A stretch of DNA of 64,000 nucleotides from Paludibacter sp. (GCF_009712605.1 NZ_WASO01000001.1:558001-622000); one strand, 5' to 3'; counted from the stretch's first letter, positions 44,581 to 54,265 are shown. Translations and numbers: made by a program. Notes: a model not told the origin generated them from the letters alone.

Positions 44581-45508
44581 TATCGTCAGGATAGGAACCC
44601 GCGGAAGCGCTCTGGCACTTTATCAGGCCAATCAGGTGAAATTGAGCATCGAAACCAATTTTCCGGATGTGCAGGCCGAAATTGTGATTATCCACACCAA
44701 AGGCGATAAAATTCTGGATGTAGCTCTTTCGAAAATTGGCGATAAAGGATTGTTTACCAAAGAACTGGAGGTCGCTTTGTTGAGCAACGAAGTGGATATG
44801 GCGGTTCACAGCCTCAAAGACCTTCCCACGTTTTTTCCCGAAGGATTGCAACTGGGTGCAGTACTTCCAAGAGCCGAAGTGCGCGATGCCTTAGTGAGCA
44901 AAAACGGAAAAACCCTGAAAGAGCTTGGCGCCGACGACGTGATTGCCACTTCCAGTCTGCGCCGCAAAGCTCAACTGTTAGCTTATAATCCTGAATTTCA
45001 GATTGTCGATATACGCGGAAATGTCAATACCCGCCTTAGCAAAATGGATAACGGTTATTGCGACGCGATGATTATGGCGGCAGCAGGTCTGCAACGCTTG
45101 AATCTTGACGAGAGAATCACCGAAATTATCGATCCTGAAAATATTATACCGGCTGTCAGTCAGGGAATTATTGCTATAGAAACCCGTTCGGATGACGAGC
45201 GCGTTGCAGCCGTAATGAGCGGCATCAATCATCAGCCAACCTTGCAGGTTGCTATTGCCGAAAGAGCTTTTCTCAAAGCAATGGACGGTGGTTGTCAGGT
45301 CCCTATAGGCTGTTATTCGGAAGTTTCGGGAGATGTAATTGTTTTCACGGGCTTTGTTTCCGATCTGAAAGGAGAGAAAACCATCCGGCTGTCGAAAAAA
45401 GGGCAGTTGAACGATGCACGGGCAATTGCGCTTGAAATCTCGGCTCAGATGGCAGAGCAGGGAGCAAAAGAGATACTCGACGAGATCAGAAAGAACAGTT
45501 GCATCTAA
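44570..45508 (+). CDS. hemC: Porphobilinogen deaminase (hydroxymethylbilane synthase)
   Basis: 312 residues. RIGTRGSALALYQANQV is the signature N-terminus; LFTKELEVALL, MAVHSLKDLPT and ATSSLRRKAQL line the active site; GGCQVPIGCYSE holds the Cys that anchors the dipyrromethane cofactor. The enzyme polymerises four porphobilinogens to hydroxymethylbilane. It overlaps hemA by 11 bp and is followed by hemD after 15 bp. Confidence 0.97.
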   Translation: MKNNIVRIGTRGSALALYQANQVKLSIETNFPDVQAEIVIIHTKGDKILDVALSKIGDKGLFTKELEVALLSNEVDMAVHSLKDLPTFFPEGLQLGAVLPRAEVRDALVSKNGKTLKELGADDVIATSSLRRKAQLLAYNPEFQIVDIRGNVNTRLSKMDNGYCDAMIMAAAGLQRLNLDERITEIIDPENIIPAVSQGIIAIETRSDDERVAAVMSGINHQPTLQVAIAERAFLKAMDGGCQVPIGCYSEVSGDVIVFTGFVSDLKGEKTIRLSKKGQLNDARAIALEISAQMAEQGAKEILDEIRKNSCI

Positions 45509-45523
45509 CTTAAAAACGGACGG

Positions 45524-46279
45524 ATGCTGAACGGGAAGATTATCATCAACACCAGGCCGGAAGCTTCCGACGATCAGATTGCCGAAGCTTTGTGCCAACT
45601 GAATGCCACGGTTGTGCCGATGCCGCTGATTGAAATTACACCGATTGCAATCGATAAGGTTTTACTAAATCGAATAATGCAAGACGGAGCTTTTCAATGG
45701 CTGATTTTTACCAGTAAAAACGGAGTGGACGGCTTTTTTGACCAACTCTCCAAGCCGGAAAAATTGCCTTTCAGGATAGCAGCTTACGGACTTCGAACCG
45801 CCGAAGCGTTGGAACAGCAGGGATATTCGGCGGATCTGGTCAATCAGGGAAATACCGGTGCAGAGCTACTCGATGATCTGATTCCGTTGCTTCAGAAAGC
45901 AGACAAGGTGCTGATTGTTACCGGAAACCTGGCTCCTGATGTTTTGCAAAACCGCTTGAATGAGTTAGTGACGGCGGAACGTCTGGATGTGTATCACACG
46001 CAGTTTGTAACCGAGGTTTCTAAAAAAACAGTGCAACGCATTGCCGCTGGAAAGTACGACCTGATTTTGTTTACCAGTCCTTCGGGTGTAAAGAGTTTTG
46101 TGCATCACACTCAAAATAAAATTGATTTGAACTGCGTGAAAGCCGCCTCTATCGGACCTTCTACCACGAAAGCCTTGCTTGAAGCCGGTATTCATCCCTG
46201 TGTCGAAGCAACCACGTCGGGCAAAACAGGCCTGATAACCGCGATTGAAAATTATTTTGCTGCCGAACGACAGCTTTAA
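45524..46279 (+). CDS. hemD: Uroporphyrinogen-III synthase
   Basis: 251 residues of the divergent two-domain HemD4 fold: [32 protein letters not shown], then [14 protein letters not shown] and [16 protein letters not shown] are the conserved spots. It closes hydroxymethylbilane with inversion of ring D. The weak overall conservation is normal for HemD; its place between hemC and hemB confirms the call. Confidence 0.92.
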   Translation: MLNGKIIINTRPEASDDQIAEALCQLNATVVPMPLIEITPIAIDKVLLNRIMQDGAFQWLIFTSKNGVDGFFDQLSKPEKLPFRIAAYGLRTAEALEQQGYSADLVNQGNTGAELLDDLIPLLQKADKVLIVTGNLAPDVLQNRLNELVTAERLDVYHTQFVTEVSKKTVQRIAAGKYDLILFTSPSGVKSFVHHTQNKIDLNCVKAASIGPSTTKALLEAGIHPCVEATTSGKTGLITAIENYFAAERQL

Positions 46280-46310
46280 CGATATTGAGAACATTAAAAA
46301 CAAAGAAATT

Positions 46311-47294
46311 ATGGCCTTTCCGCAAACACGCCTCAGAAGAATGAGACGTACTGAAATAATCCGTAATATGGTTCGCGAAACCAAAGTGTCGGTGGATGAT
46401 CTGATCATGCCGCTGTTTGTATGCCCGGGTAAAAATGTAAGCAATCCGATTACATCTATGCCGGGTAACTCTCAACTCTCTGTCGATTTGCTGGTGGAAG
46501 AGTGTAAAAAACTGGTGGCTTTGGGCATTAAATCCGTATTGTTGTTCGGTATTCCCGAGCACAAGGATGAGCACGGACTGGTTGCCTGCGAACACAACGG
46601 AATTGTTCAACAGGCCATTCGTGCTATCAAGGCCGAGATCAGCGACATTATGATTGTGGCTGATGTTTGCAATTGCGAGTATACCACTCATGGTCACTGC
46701 GGGACCATTGTCGATGGCGACGTTCATAACGATTTGACCCTCGAAACGCTGGCCAAACAGTCGGTTTCATTGGCCGAAGCGGGCGCCGACATTATTGCTC
46801 CGAGCGATATGATGGACGGACGTGTGGGTAAAATTCGTGAAGAGCTGGATAAAAACGGTTTTTACAATGTGCCCATCATGGCTTACTCCGCCAAATATGC
46901 TTCTGCTTTTTACGGACCTTTCCGCGAAGCTGCCGAAAGCGCTCCGAAATTCGGTAACCGTGCCACCTATCAGATGGATCCGGCTAACTCGAACGAGGCT
47001 TTGCGCGAAGTGGAACAGGACATCATCGAAGGCGCCGACATGGTGATGGTAAAACCGGCATTGAGTTATCTTGATGTGATTCGTCGTGTGAAAGATACGT
47101 TCAATATGCCTATCGTGGCTTATAATGTGAGCGGCGAATTTTCGATGGTAAAAGCAGCTGCTGCTAACGGTTGGATTGATGAAGAACGTATTGTAAAAGA
47201 GATTCTTACCTCTATCAAAAGAGCAGGTGCCGACATCATCATCACTTACCATGCGGCTCAAATGGCCGAAATTCTGAAACGCGAAAACAAATAA
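46311..47294 (+). CDS. hemB: Delta-aminolevulinic acid dehydratase (porphobilinogen synthase)
   Basis: 327 residues from the ATG at 46311 ([13 protein letters not shown]); an upstream in-frame start at 46245 lies inside hemD and adds no conserved residues. [16 protein letters not shown] carries the zinc-binding cysteines, so this is a Zn-dependent type; the two active-site Lys are in [13 protein letters not shown] and [11 protein letters not shown]. It condenses two ALA molecules to porphobilinogen. Confidence 0.96.
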   Translation: MAFPQTRLRRMRRTEIIRNMVRETKVSVDDLIMPLFVCPGKNVSNPITSMPGNSQLSVDLLVEECKKLVALGIKSVLLFGIPEHKDEHGLVACEHNGIVQQAIRAIKAEISDIMIVADVCNCEYTTHGHCGTIVDGDVHNDLTLETLAKQSVSLAEAGADIIAPSDMMDGRVGKIREELDKNGFYNVPIMAYSAKYASAFYGPFREAAESAPKFGNRATYQMDPANSNEALREVEQDIIEGADMVMVKPALSYLDVIRRVKDTFNMPIVAYNVSGEFSMVKAAAANGWIDEERIVKEILTSIKRAGADIIITYHAAQMAEILKRENK

Positions 47295-47308
47295 TTCACC
47301 GATATTCA

Positions 47309-48601
47309 ATGAACTACGAAAAAAGTACAGCGGCTTTTGCTAAGGCGAAGGAGGTAATTCCCGGAGGGGTTAACTCTCCTGTACGGGCTTTCAAAAGTGT
47401 CGGCATCAATCCGGTCATCATTGAAAGCGCCAAAGGATGTCGCATCAAAGATATCGACGGCAACGAATACATCGACTTCGTATCGTCGTGGGGACCGCTG
47501 ATTCTCGGTCATGCCAACGAAACCATTCTGGAGGCCATCACCAAAACGGCACAGAAAGGTACCAGTTTCGGGGCACCGACGTTACTCGAAACCGAAATGG
47601 CGGAACTGATTGTAAAAATGGTTCCTTCCGTTGAAAAAGTGCGGATGGTCAATTCGGGGACGGAAGCTACCATGAGCGCTTTGCGTCTGGCTCGCGGCTA
47701 TACTCAACGCAACAAAATCATCAAGTTTGCCGGTAATTATCACGGTCATGCCGACAGCTTTTTGATAAAAGCCGGTTCTGGTGCCATTACGCTGGGTTTG
47801 CCCGACAGCCCGGGCGTGACAGCTGCCATTGCTCAGGATACGCTGGTGGCTACTTACAACGACCTTGCTTCTGTTGAAAAGCTTTTCGTGGAACAGGGCA
47901 ACGATATTGCTGCTGTGATTGTGGAGCCGGTTGCCGGTAATATGGGTGTCGTTCCTCCGGCAAAGGAATTTCTCGAAGGTCTCCGCAAGTTGACCACTCA
48001 ATACGGCGCTGTACTTATTTTCGATGAAGTGATCACCGGTTTTCGTTTGGCAAAAGGCGGTGCGCAGGAATATTTCGGCGTCACTCCCGATCTGACCACG
48101 CTGGGCAAAATTATCGGTGGCGGTCTGCCGGTAGGTGCTTATGGAGGCAAGAGAGAGATTATGGATATGCTGGCTCCCAACGGACCGGTTTATCAGGCTG
48201 GAACTCTGTCTGGAAATCCGTTGGCAATGGCGGCCGGTCTTGCCATGCTGAAAACGTTGAACGAAACTCCGGGCTTTTACGACGAACTGGAACGCAAAGC
48301 CAAACGTCTGGAAGAAGGTCTGAAAGCCAATCTGGAGAAAACGGGCGTCAAAGGTATTGTTAATCGGGTAGGTTCGCTGATGACGCTCTTCTTTACGGAT
48401 AGTGCTCAGGTGACCTCATTCGACGAAGCAATGACTTCGGATACGAAGAAATATGCCGACTATTTCAAGACTTCGCTCGATAGCGGAATCTATCAGGCGC
48501 CGTCACAATTCGAGGCCATGTTTATTTCTCAGGCACATAGCGACGAAGATATCGATTGCTGTATTGCGGCCAGCCTTGAAGCAATGAAGGAGCTGGTGTA
48601 G
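47309..48601 (+). CDS. hemL: Glutamate-1-semialdehyde 2,1-aminomutase
   Basis: 430 residues, class III aminotransferase fold. [15 protein letters not shown] is the usual start; [18 protein letters not shown] and FDEVITGFR bind PLP; the Schiff-base Lys is in [17 protein letters not shown]. It makes 5-aminolevulinate from the HemA product. It follows hemB after 14 bp; a 143 bp gap with a degenerate repeat separates it from hemE. Confidence 0.97.
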   Translation: MNYEKSTAAFAKAKEVIPGGVNSPVRAFKSVGINPVIIESAKGCRIKDIDGNEYIDFVSSWGPLILGHANETILEAITKTAQKGTSFGAPTLLETEMAELIVKMVPSVEKVRMVNSGTEATMSALRLARGYTQRNKIIKFAGNYHGHADSFLIKAGSGAITLGLPDSPGVTAAIAQDTLVATYNDLASVEKLFVEQGNDIAAVIVEPVAGNMGVVPPAKEFLEGLRKLTTQYGAVLIFDEVITGFRLAKGGAQEYFGVTPDLTTLGKIIGGGLPVGAYGGKREIMDMLAPNGPVYQAGTLSGNPLAMAAGLAMLKTLNETPGFYDELERKAKRLEEGLKANLEKTGVKGIVNRVGSLMTLFFTDSAQVTSFDEAMTSDTKKYADYFKTSLDSGIYQAPSQFEAMFISQAHSDEDIDCCIAASLEAMKELV

Positions 48602-48606
48602 TTGCT

Positions 48607-48673
48607 TTTACGCAAAGTCGCGAAGTCGCGAAGAAAAATGAGAGTTTTTTAGCGTCATGGCGTCTTAGCGTAC
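48607..48673. repeat. ACGCAAAGTCGC-type repeat between hemL and hemE
   Basis: ACGCAAAGTCGCGAAGTCGCG followed by variants of TTAGCGTCATGGCGTCTTAGCGT; related to the tract at 41104-41222. No terminator is obvious. Confidence 0.5.
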
Positions 48674-48744
48674 AATTCACTCCAATTCAACGAAGGCATT
48701 AACTGTTTACAAATTATTCATTATCAAAGCAACTATTCTGCAAT

Positions 48745-49776
48745 ATGTCCAATATTTTCTTAGATACAATCCACGGCATAAAGCGTGAACGTCCACCGGT
48801 GTGGTTTATGCGTCAGGCGGGGAGAGTTATTCCCGAGTACCTGAAGATGAGGGAGAAATACAGTTTTCACGAATTGATGAACACTCCGGAGTTGGCCGCT
48901 CAGGTCACGCTTCAACCGGTTCATCGTTTGGGTGTGGATGCAGCCATTTTGTTCTCCGATATTCTGGTCATTCCCGAAGCAATGGGCATGAAACTGGAAT
49001 TTACCGATCATGGGCCACGTTTCGAAACGCCTTTGAAAGATGTGAAAGACCCGGTGTCGTCTTTGTATGCCGATCCATCTAAGTTACAGCATGTGTACGA
49101 CGCTATTGACGTGATAATGGCCATCCGTCCTGCCGATACACCATTGATCGGTTTTTGCGGTGCTCCGCTCACCACGCTATTTTACATGGTGCAGGGCATC
49201 AGTTCCAACCACCAGTTTCCGGCTGCTGCCGACATGATTTATCGCGACCGGGCGACAACCGAAAAATTGCTTTCGGCCATCACTAATCTTTCAATCGAGT
49301 ATGCGTTGAATCAGGTGAAGCACGGCATCAGTGCATTTCAACTATTCGATACCCACGCCGGCATGTTGCCTTATCCGCTTTACAACGAGGTGGTTTTGCC
49401 ATACGTACGGAAAATTCTGAAGGCGGTTCAGGCTACCGGTACGCCCGTTATCTTTTTCCCGAAAGGATTGGGCAACGGGATGAAAATATTGAAAAACGAA
49501 GGATTCGATTTTGTAAGTGTCGATTGGCAGATGTCGATCGAAGACGCGAAGGAGATGGTTGGAGAGCAAATCGGCGTTCAGGGCAATCTGGATCCCCGTG
49601 TTTTGGCTGCCGATCAATCCGCCATCAGTCGCGAACTGGAAAAATACCTTACATTCGGCAGTAAAGAGCACAAATGGATTTTCAATCTCGGGCACGGCGT
49701 ACTGCCGAACACTCCCTTCGAAAATGCCAAATTTGTAGTTGACTGGATCAAGTCGGCCGACTGGAAAAGAGATTAA
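48745..49776 (+). CDS. hemE: Uroporphyrinogen decarboxylase
   Basis: 343 residues. RPPVWFMRQAGRVIPEYLKMR is the substrate-carboxylate clamp signature; ILFSDILVIPEAMG, GFCGAPLTTLFYMVQG and LFDTHAGMLP follow. It converts uroporphyrinogen III to coproporphyrinogen III. It lies 4 bp before hemN. Confidence 0.96.
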   Translation: MSNIFLDTIHGIKRERPPVWFMRQAGRVIPEYLKMREKYSFHELMNTPELAAQVTLQPVHRLGVDAAILFSDILVIPEAMGMKLEFTDHGPRFETPLKDVKDPVSSLYADPSKLQHVYDAIDVIMAIRPADTPLIGFCGAPLTTLFYMVQGISSNHQFPAAADMIYRDRATTEKLLSAITNLSIEYALNQVKHGISAFQLFDTHAGMLPYPLYNEVVLPYVRKILKAVQATGTPVIFFPKGLGNGMKILKNEGFDFVSVDWQMSIEDAKEMVGEQIGVQGNLDPRVLAADQSAISRELEKYLTFGSKEHKWIFNLGHGVLPNTPFENAKFVVDWIKSADWKRD

Positions 49777-49780
49777 CATC

Positions 49781-51157
49781 ATGCAGATACGTAAAGATTT
49801 ACTTCTGAAATACAATCAGGCGGGGCCTCGTTATACGAGCTATCCGCCTGCCAATTACTTCCATACCAACATTGGCAATGCGGAGTATCAACAGGCTATT
49901 GTGCAGTCGAATAGCGAGCTACCCCAAAATATCTCGCTTTATGTGCATATTCCGTTTTGCCCGCGACTGTGTCATTTTTGCGGTTGCACTACTTCGGGAA
50001 GCAGAGACCAAGATCTGTTTCGCAGGTATATTGATGCCGTCAAAAAAGAAATTGAACAGGTGGCCGGCCTGATCGACAAAAACCGGAAGGTGTCGCAGGT
50101 GCATTGGGGTGGGGGAACGCCCAACTCTATTCCGATGGAAATGGTGCAGGAGGTGATGGATTTGTTTCGGGCTAACTTTACGTTCGAAGCACATCCCGAA
50201 ATTGCCATGGAGTGCAGTCCGGCTTATCTGGAATTGGAAGATATCGATCGCCTGGCTTCTTTCGGATTCAATCGGCTGAGTCTTGGAATTCAGGATTTTG
50301 ATGCAAATGTTTTGAAGATCGTTAACCGTGAACCGTCAAAATATCCGGTGGAGGAGCTGGTTGCCCGAATGAAACAAAACGGTTTCGACAGCGTCAATCT
50401 TGATCTGATTTACGGGCTGCCGGGACAAACGGTAGATAGTTTCCGTAAAAGCATCGAAAAAGCGATTGAAATCAGTCCCGACCGCCTGGTAACCTTTTCC
50501 TACGCACATGTTCCCTGGGTGAAAAGTGCTCAGAAAGTGCTTGAAAAAACAGGTATTCCCAACGCTTCTGAAAAGCTGGCGCTGATGGAAATGGCCTACG
50601 ATTTGCTGACCGAGAACGGTTATGTTCCCATCGGTATGGATCATTATGCCAAACCGGAAGATGAACTGACGAAAGCGCTCGTAAACAAAAAACTGCACCG
50701 TAATTTCCAGGGATATTGCACCCGCGAAACCACCGGTCAGGTTTACGGTTTCGGCTCTTCGGCTATCACCCAGTTGGAAAATGGTTATTACCAAAATACG
50801 AAAGTCATTGAAACATACATCGAAAGTGTGAACAATAGCGGCTTGGCGTTGGAAAGAGGATATCAGCTGACGGAAAACGAAAAGATTATCCGCACCGTGA
50901 TCGAAGAGGTGATGTGTAACCTCTTCCTCGATTTCGAAGCGGTAGCTCAGACCTACAAAACGGATGTTGAAACCATCAAGCAGGTTGTCGGATATGATGC
51001 AGCCAAATTAACGCCTTTCATTGAGGATTCGCTTCTGGAAATTCAGGGCAATCAGCTTCGCATTCACGACGACGGTTCTTTGGTAGTCCGCAATATTGCC
51101 ATGACTTTCGACCCGCAGCTTTCTGTAAAAGAAAATACTTATTCAAAAACGATATAA
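49781..51157 (+). CDS. hemN: Oxygen-independent coproporphyrinogen III oxidase
   Basis: 458 residues from the ATG at 49781; an in-frame ATG at 49739 lies within hemE. The radical-SAM cluster motif is HIPFCPRLCHFCGC with Cys60, Cys64 and Cys67 plus Cys69, the pattern of genuine HemN rather than HemW. LGIQDFDANVLKIVNR and DLIYGLPGQT are further family motifs. It decarboxylates coproporphyrinogen to protoporphyrinogen IX without O2. Its stop codon shares one base with the start of the next gene. Confidence 0.95.
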   Translation: MQIRKDLLLKYNQAGPRYTSYPPANYFHTNIGNAEYQQAIVQSNSELPQNISLYVHIPFCPRLCHFCGCTTSGSRDQDLFRRYIDAVKKEIEQVAGLIDKNRKVSQVHWGGGTPNSIPMEMVQEVMDLFRANFTFEAHPEIAMECSPAYLELEDIDRLASFGFNRLSLGIQDFDANVLKIVNREPSKYPVEELVARMKQNGFDSVNLDLIYGLPGQTVDSFRKSIEKAIEISPDRLVTFSYAHVPWVKSAQKVLEKTGIPNASEKLALMEMAYDLLTENGYVPIGMDHYAKPEDELTKALVNKKLHRNFQGYCTRETTGQVYGFGSSAITQLENGYYQNTKVIETYIESVNNSGLALERGYQLTENEKIIRTVIEEVMCNLFLDFEAVAQTYKTDVETIKQVVGYDAAKLTPFIEDSLLEIQGNQLRIHDDGSLVVRNIAMTFDPQLSVKENTYSKTI

Positions 51158-52518
51158 TGCAACAGACTGATATAATTGTAATTGGCGCCGGACTTACAGG
51201 ACTTACCTGCGCTCACCATCTGGCAAAAAAGAATCGGAACTTTATAGTAGTCGAAACACAGAATCATGTCGGTGGTGTGATCAATACGGTAAAAGAAGAT
51301 GGCTTTGTTTACGAAACAGGACCTAATACCGGTGTGATTTCTCATCCAGAGGTGGCCGATCTTTTTGAAGACCTGAAAGATAAGATGACCTACGAGGTGG
51401 CTGACGAATCGGCTAAGAAACGTTATGTGCTCAAAAAAGGCAAATGGGTTGCGCTGCCTTCGGGTTTGGTCGGAGGAGTTACTACCCCTTTGTTCACCTG
51501 GTTCGATAAATTCCGTCTGTTGGGCGAACCGTTCCGCAAGCCGGGTACCAATCCCGAAGAAACGCTTGCCGAAATGGTAAAACGCCGCATGGGGAAATCT
51601 TTTTTGAATTATGCCGTCGATCCTTTTGTTATGGGAGTTTATGCAGGAGATCCTGCCCAATTGGTGACTAAATATGCTCTGCCGAAACTTTACAACTTAG
51701 AACAGAATTACGGCAGCTTTATCGGAGGATCTGTAAAAAAGATGCGAGAGCCGAAAGATCCCGAGATGAAGAAGGCGACCAAGAAGATCTTTTCCGTGAA
51801 AGGAGGATTGTCCAATTTTATGGAAGCCCTTCAAACTTCAATCGGTAAAGAACGAATTTTGCTTGGATTACAAAACATTACCGTAGAAAAGAACGACGAC
51901 GGTTATCTCCTGAAAGCAACTAATGCCGGAGGTGATCCCGTTGAAATACAGGCAAAACAAGTGGTTAGTACCGCAGGTGCTTACGCTTTGCCGGAACTTT
52001 TTCCATTTTTACCGGCTCAGCAGGTCGATAAAATCAAAAACCTGCATTACACACGGGTTGTAGAAGTGGCGCTTGGTTTCAAACAGTGGAAAGGTCGTCC
52101 CCTCGATGCTTTTGGCGCATTGATCCCGTTCTGCGAGAAACGCGACATTCTCGGCATCATGTTCATGTCGACGTTGTTTGAAAACCGAGCACCGAAAGAG
52201 GGAGCGTTGGTTACCATCTTTATCGGAGGCGTACGCCGTCAGGAGTTGTGCGATCTGGATGATAACGCGATCCGCGAACTGGTGGCACGCGAAGCCAAAG
52301 ACCTGCTGGAGCTTGATGATTTCAATCCTGATCTTTTCAAAATTATGCGTCATTCGCACGCCATTCCGCAATACCGGGCCGACAGCAAAGAGCGCTTTGA
52401 GGCAATCGAACAAATCGAAGCGCAGTATTCAGGTCTCATTCTGGCAGGGAACCTCCGTAATGGTATCGGCATGGCCGATCGCATTAAACAAGGAAAAACG
52501 ATAGCAGAAATGTTGTAA
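51157..52518 (+). CDS. hemG: Protoporphyrinogen oxidase, FAD (HemY/HemG-like) type
   Basis: 453 residues. The N-terminal FAD motif is DIIVIGAGLTGLTCAHHL, followed by ETQNHVGGVINTVKEDGFVYETGPNTG; the C-terminus has GLILAGNLRNGIGMADRIKQGKTIAE. This is the flavoprotein family that oxidises protoporphyrinogen IX. Classical members use O2; in anaerobic Bacteroidota an alternative acceptor is assumed, but nothing in the sequence shows which. Translationally coupled to hemN. No ferrochelatase gene follows in the window. Confidence 0.92.
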   Translation: MQQTDIIVIGAGLTGLTCAHHLAKKNRNFIVVETQNHVGGVINTVKEDGFVYETGPNTGVISHPEVADLFEDLKDKMTYEVADESAKKRYVLKKGKWVALPSGLVGGVTTPLFTWFDKFRLLGEPFRKPGTNPEETLAEMVKRRMGKSFLNYAVDPFVMGVYAGDPAQLVTKYALPKLYNLEQNYGSFIGGSVKKMREPKDPEMKKATKKIFSVKGGLSNFMEALQTSIGKERILLGLQNITVEKNDDGYLLKATNAGGDPVEIQAKQVVSTAGAYALPELFPFLPAQQVDKIKNLHYTRVVEVALGFKQWKGRPLDAFGALIPFCEKRDILGIMFMSTLFENRAPKEGALVTIFIGGVRRQELCDLDDNAIRELVAREAKDLLELDDFNPDLFKIMRHSHAIPQYRADSKERFEAIEQIEAQYSGLILAGNLRNGIGMADRIKQGKTIAEML

Positions 52519-52544
52519 AATGCGTGAGCTGTCAATTTGAAAGA

Positions 52545-52596
52545 AAAAATCCATCGGGATGGCTATGAGGTCTGATTTCCGATGGATTTTTCTTTT
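52545..52596 (+). terminator. Terminator of the hem cluster
   Basis: AAAAATCCATCGG (52545-52557) pairs perfectly with CCGATGGATTTTT (52579-52591), 13 bp, followed by CTTTT. An A-run on the left makes it usable in both directions. Confidence 0.8.
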
Positions 52597-52747
52597 GTAT
52601 TTGCATGAAAAATACCAATTTGCTATTTTATTAATATTGAGAGGAACTGTTTTTGGTTTGTAATGTATTGAAAAACAGATGAAAGAAATAGTAAGTCTGT
52701 AATGTCACAAAAAAACAAAACGGGAAACCTTCTGAAAGAAAAAGAAT

Positions 52748-52755
52748 TACCTTTG
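52748..52755 (+). promoter_or_regulatory. Promoter -7 box of the MgtE_N/CBS-NRAMP unit
   Basis: TACCTTTG; expected start near 52762, giving a leader of about 120 nt. No convincing -33 element is seen. Between the hem terminator and this box (52597-52747) nothing else is recognised. Confidence 0.5.
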
Positions 52756-52781
52756 CAACGAAATTTTAAAACTCACCAATT

Positions 52782-52829
52782 ATGGATGATGGTCCGGCGA
52801 ATAGTACAAAAGTATTAACCTGCGATTAG
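52782..52829 (+). CDS. Possible 15-residue leader ORF
   Basis: ATG at 52782, reading MDDGPANSTKVLTCD, stop TAG at 52827-52829. It covers the left arm of one candidate helix and ends inside the small CCTGC/GCGGG hairpin, so translation would change the folding of the leader. It may be chance. Confidence 0.25.
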   Translation: MDDGPANSTKVLTCD

Positions 52830-52882
52830 CGGGAAGGCCGGTTCATGCCTTCCTTCGACACCGCACAAAGAAGGAGGGTTTC
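52791..52882 (+). promoter_or_regulatory. Riboswitch-like leader with alternative hairpins and sequestered Shine-Dalgarno
   Basis: Helices seen by eye: A, CCGGC 52794-52798 with GCCGG 52837-52841; B, CCTGC 52819-52823 with GCGGG 52829-52833; C, GGAAGGC 52832-52838 with GCCTTCC 52847-52853; D, 52848-52856 with 52870-52878, nine pairs including one G-U. D covers the whole Shine-Dalgarno sequence AGGAGG (52872-52877), five bases before the ATG at 52883. C excludes both A and D, so A+D (closed) and C (open) are two exclusive states. Not recognised as a known metal-sensing riboswitch (M-box, yybP-ykoY, NiCo). Confidence 0.55.
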
Positions 52883-54157
52883 ATGACTTCTTTAACAACA
52901 TTTTATCTCAGCCGCTTAATAGGCTGTACAATTTTCGATGCCCGTGAAAATGTTTTGGGCAAAATCACTGACGTATATGTACGCGTTCCGGTTGTTGATC
53001 CCGATAGCGACGAATCACAACGCCCTCAGGTAGTTGGGTTTACCGTGAAAGTGGATGGCAAAAAGAAAGATGCCATTCTCAACGACCTGCAAATTGTAAA
53101 ATTTGGGATACGCTACAAGGTACAATGTCAGTCAATGATTTACGTGCAATCCGATCAGTTTTCGGATGCAATTCTGTTGAAAGACAGTATTCTTGATAAG
53201 CAAATCGTGGATATTACCGGCCGTAAACTGGTTCGGGTCAATGATATTCGTATGGTTGCCATTCCGGCCGGAGTCTACGTCGTGGCCGTAGATGTGGGCA
53301 CAGAAGGTTTGCTTCGCCGGATCGGCATCGATCAGGTAATCAAGTATATTTTGCTGCCTTTTAATGGTCGTATCCCTTCCAAGTTTATTCTCTGGGACGA
53401 TGTGGAAGCTATTGATTTGAGTACTCTTAGTATTCAGCTTTCTAAATCGCGTTCCAAGCTCAATACGCTTCACCCTTCCGACCTTGCCGATATTATTGAA
53501 GACTTGAGCCGCACGTCTAAAACTACTCTTTTCTCTTCTTTAGACGAAGAGCAGGCTGCTGACGTATTGGAAGAACTCGAGGTGAAAGAACAGATTCACA
53601 TCATCGAGAGTCTTCCGGTAGAAAAAGCTGCCGACGTACTTGAAAAGATGCCGGCTAACGAGGCTGCCGATCTGATGGATTATCTGGAAGACGAAAAAGC
53701 CGAACAGTTGCTGCATGAGATGGAGCCTGAAGCTTCAGAAGAGGTGCGCGACTTGCTCGAATATCCGGATAGTACGGTGGGTAGTATTATGACTACCGAT
53801 GTACTCACTTTCACCGAAGATCAAACAATAGCCGAAGTGCTCGATTTTATTCGTAAAGAAGAGCCTGACATGGAGTCGCTTTATGGACTCTTTGTGTTGG
53901 ACAAGAAAAACGAGCTGGTAGGAACAATTACGATGCGTGATTTGCTTATCTCCGATCCGGCCGCCCGTCTGGAAGATGTGATGGATGATAACCTCAATTG
54001 TGTTAACGACTACGACAAGCTCGATTCTCTTTCGGAACTGGTGTCCAAGTACAACATGCTGGCCATTCCAGTCACCAATGATAAAAACGAGCTTGAAGGT
54101 ATGGTGGTTGTCGATGATATTATCGACGACTTGCTCGGCAAACGGAGAACAACCTGA
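52883..54157 (+). CDS. Soluble PRC-barrel / MgtE N-domain / CBS protein (putative Mg2+ sensor partner)
   Basis: 424 residues without membrane helices. Residues about 1-175 contain two PRC-barrel-like segments (LIGCTIFDARENVLGKITDVYV and ITGRKLVRVNDIRMV); about 195-295 is an MgtE_N superhelical domain (LHPSDLADIIEDLS, DEEQAADVLEELE, PVEKAADVLEKMPANEAADLMDYLE); about 300-420 is a CBS pair (GSIMTTDVLTF and LEDVMDDNLNCV). In MgtE these cytosolic domains bind Mg2+ and gate the channel, but the channel domain itself is missing here. The NRAMP-like transporter encoded 114 bp downstream probably takes its place. It is preceded by a strong Shine-Dalgarno, rare in this phylum. Confidence 0.85.
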   Translation: MTSLTTFYLSRLIGCTIFDARENVLGKITDVYVRVPVVDPDSDESQRPQVVGFTVKVDGKKKDAILNDLQIVKFGIRYKVQCQSMIYVQSDQFSDAILLKDSILDKQIVDITGRKLVRVNDIRMVAIPAGVYVVAVDVGTEGLLRRIGIDQVIKYILLPFNGRIPSKFILWDDVEAIDLSTLSIQLSKSRSKLNTLHPSDLADIIEDLSRTSKTTLFSSLDEEQAADVLEELEVKEQIHIIESLPVEKAADVLEKMPANEAADLMDYLEDEKAEQLLHEMEPEASEEVRDLLEYPDSTVGSIMTTDVLTFTEDQTIAEVLDFIRKEEPDMESLYGLFVLDKKNELVGTITMRDLLISDPAARLEDVMDDNLNCVNDYDKLDSLSELVSKYNMLAIPVTNDKNELEGMVVVDDIIDDLLGKRRTT

Positions 54158-54230
54158 TCAATTGACAGTTGATAATTGACAATTTATCAATCTGCGATGA
54201 GATGGATAATTTGTCACTCCAACGCCTTAT

Positions 54231-54265
54231 TTTCAAATTCTCAAATTTCCACATCTTCAAATTGT
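54231..54265. repeat. CAAATT-type repeat between the CBS and NRAMP genes
   Basis: TTTTCAAATTCTCAAATTTC-CACATCTTCAAATTG; same kind as 12692-12730 and 28643-28677. It makes the NRAMP reading frame look longer upstream than it is. Confidence 0.6.

Noticed and set aside
52791-52882. Match of the Mg-module leader to M-box, yybP-ykoY, NiCo or fluoride riboswitches
   Set aside because: Conserved core words of these classes were not found on reading the leader; a formal covariance scan would be needed to exclude them fully.
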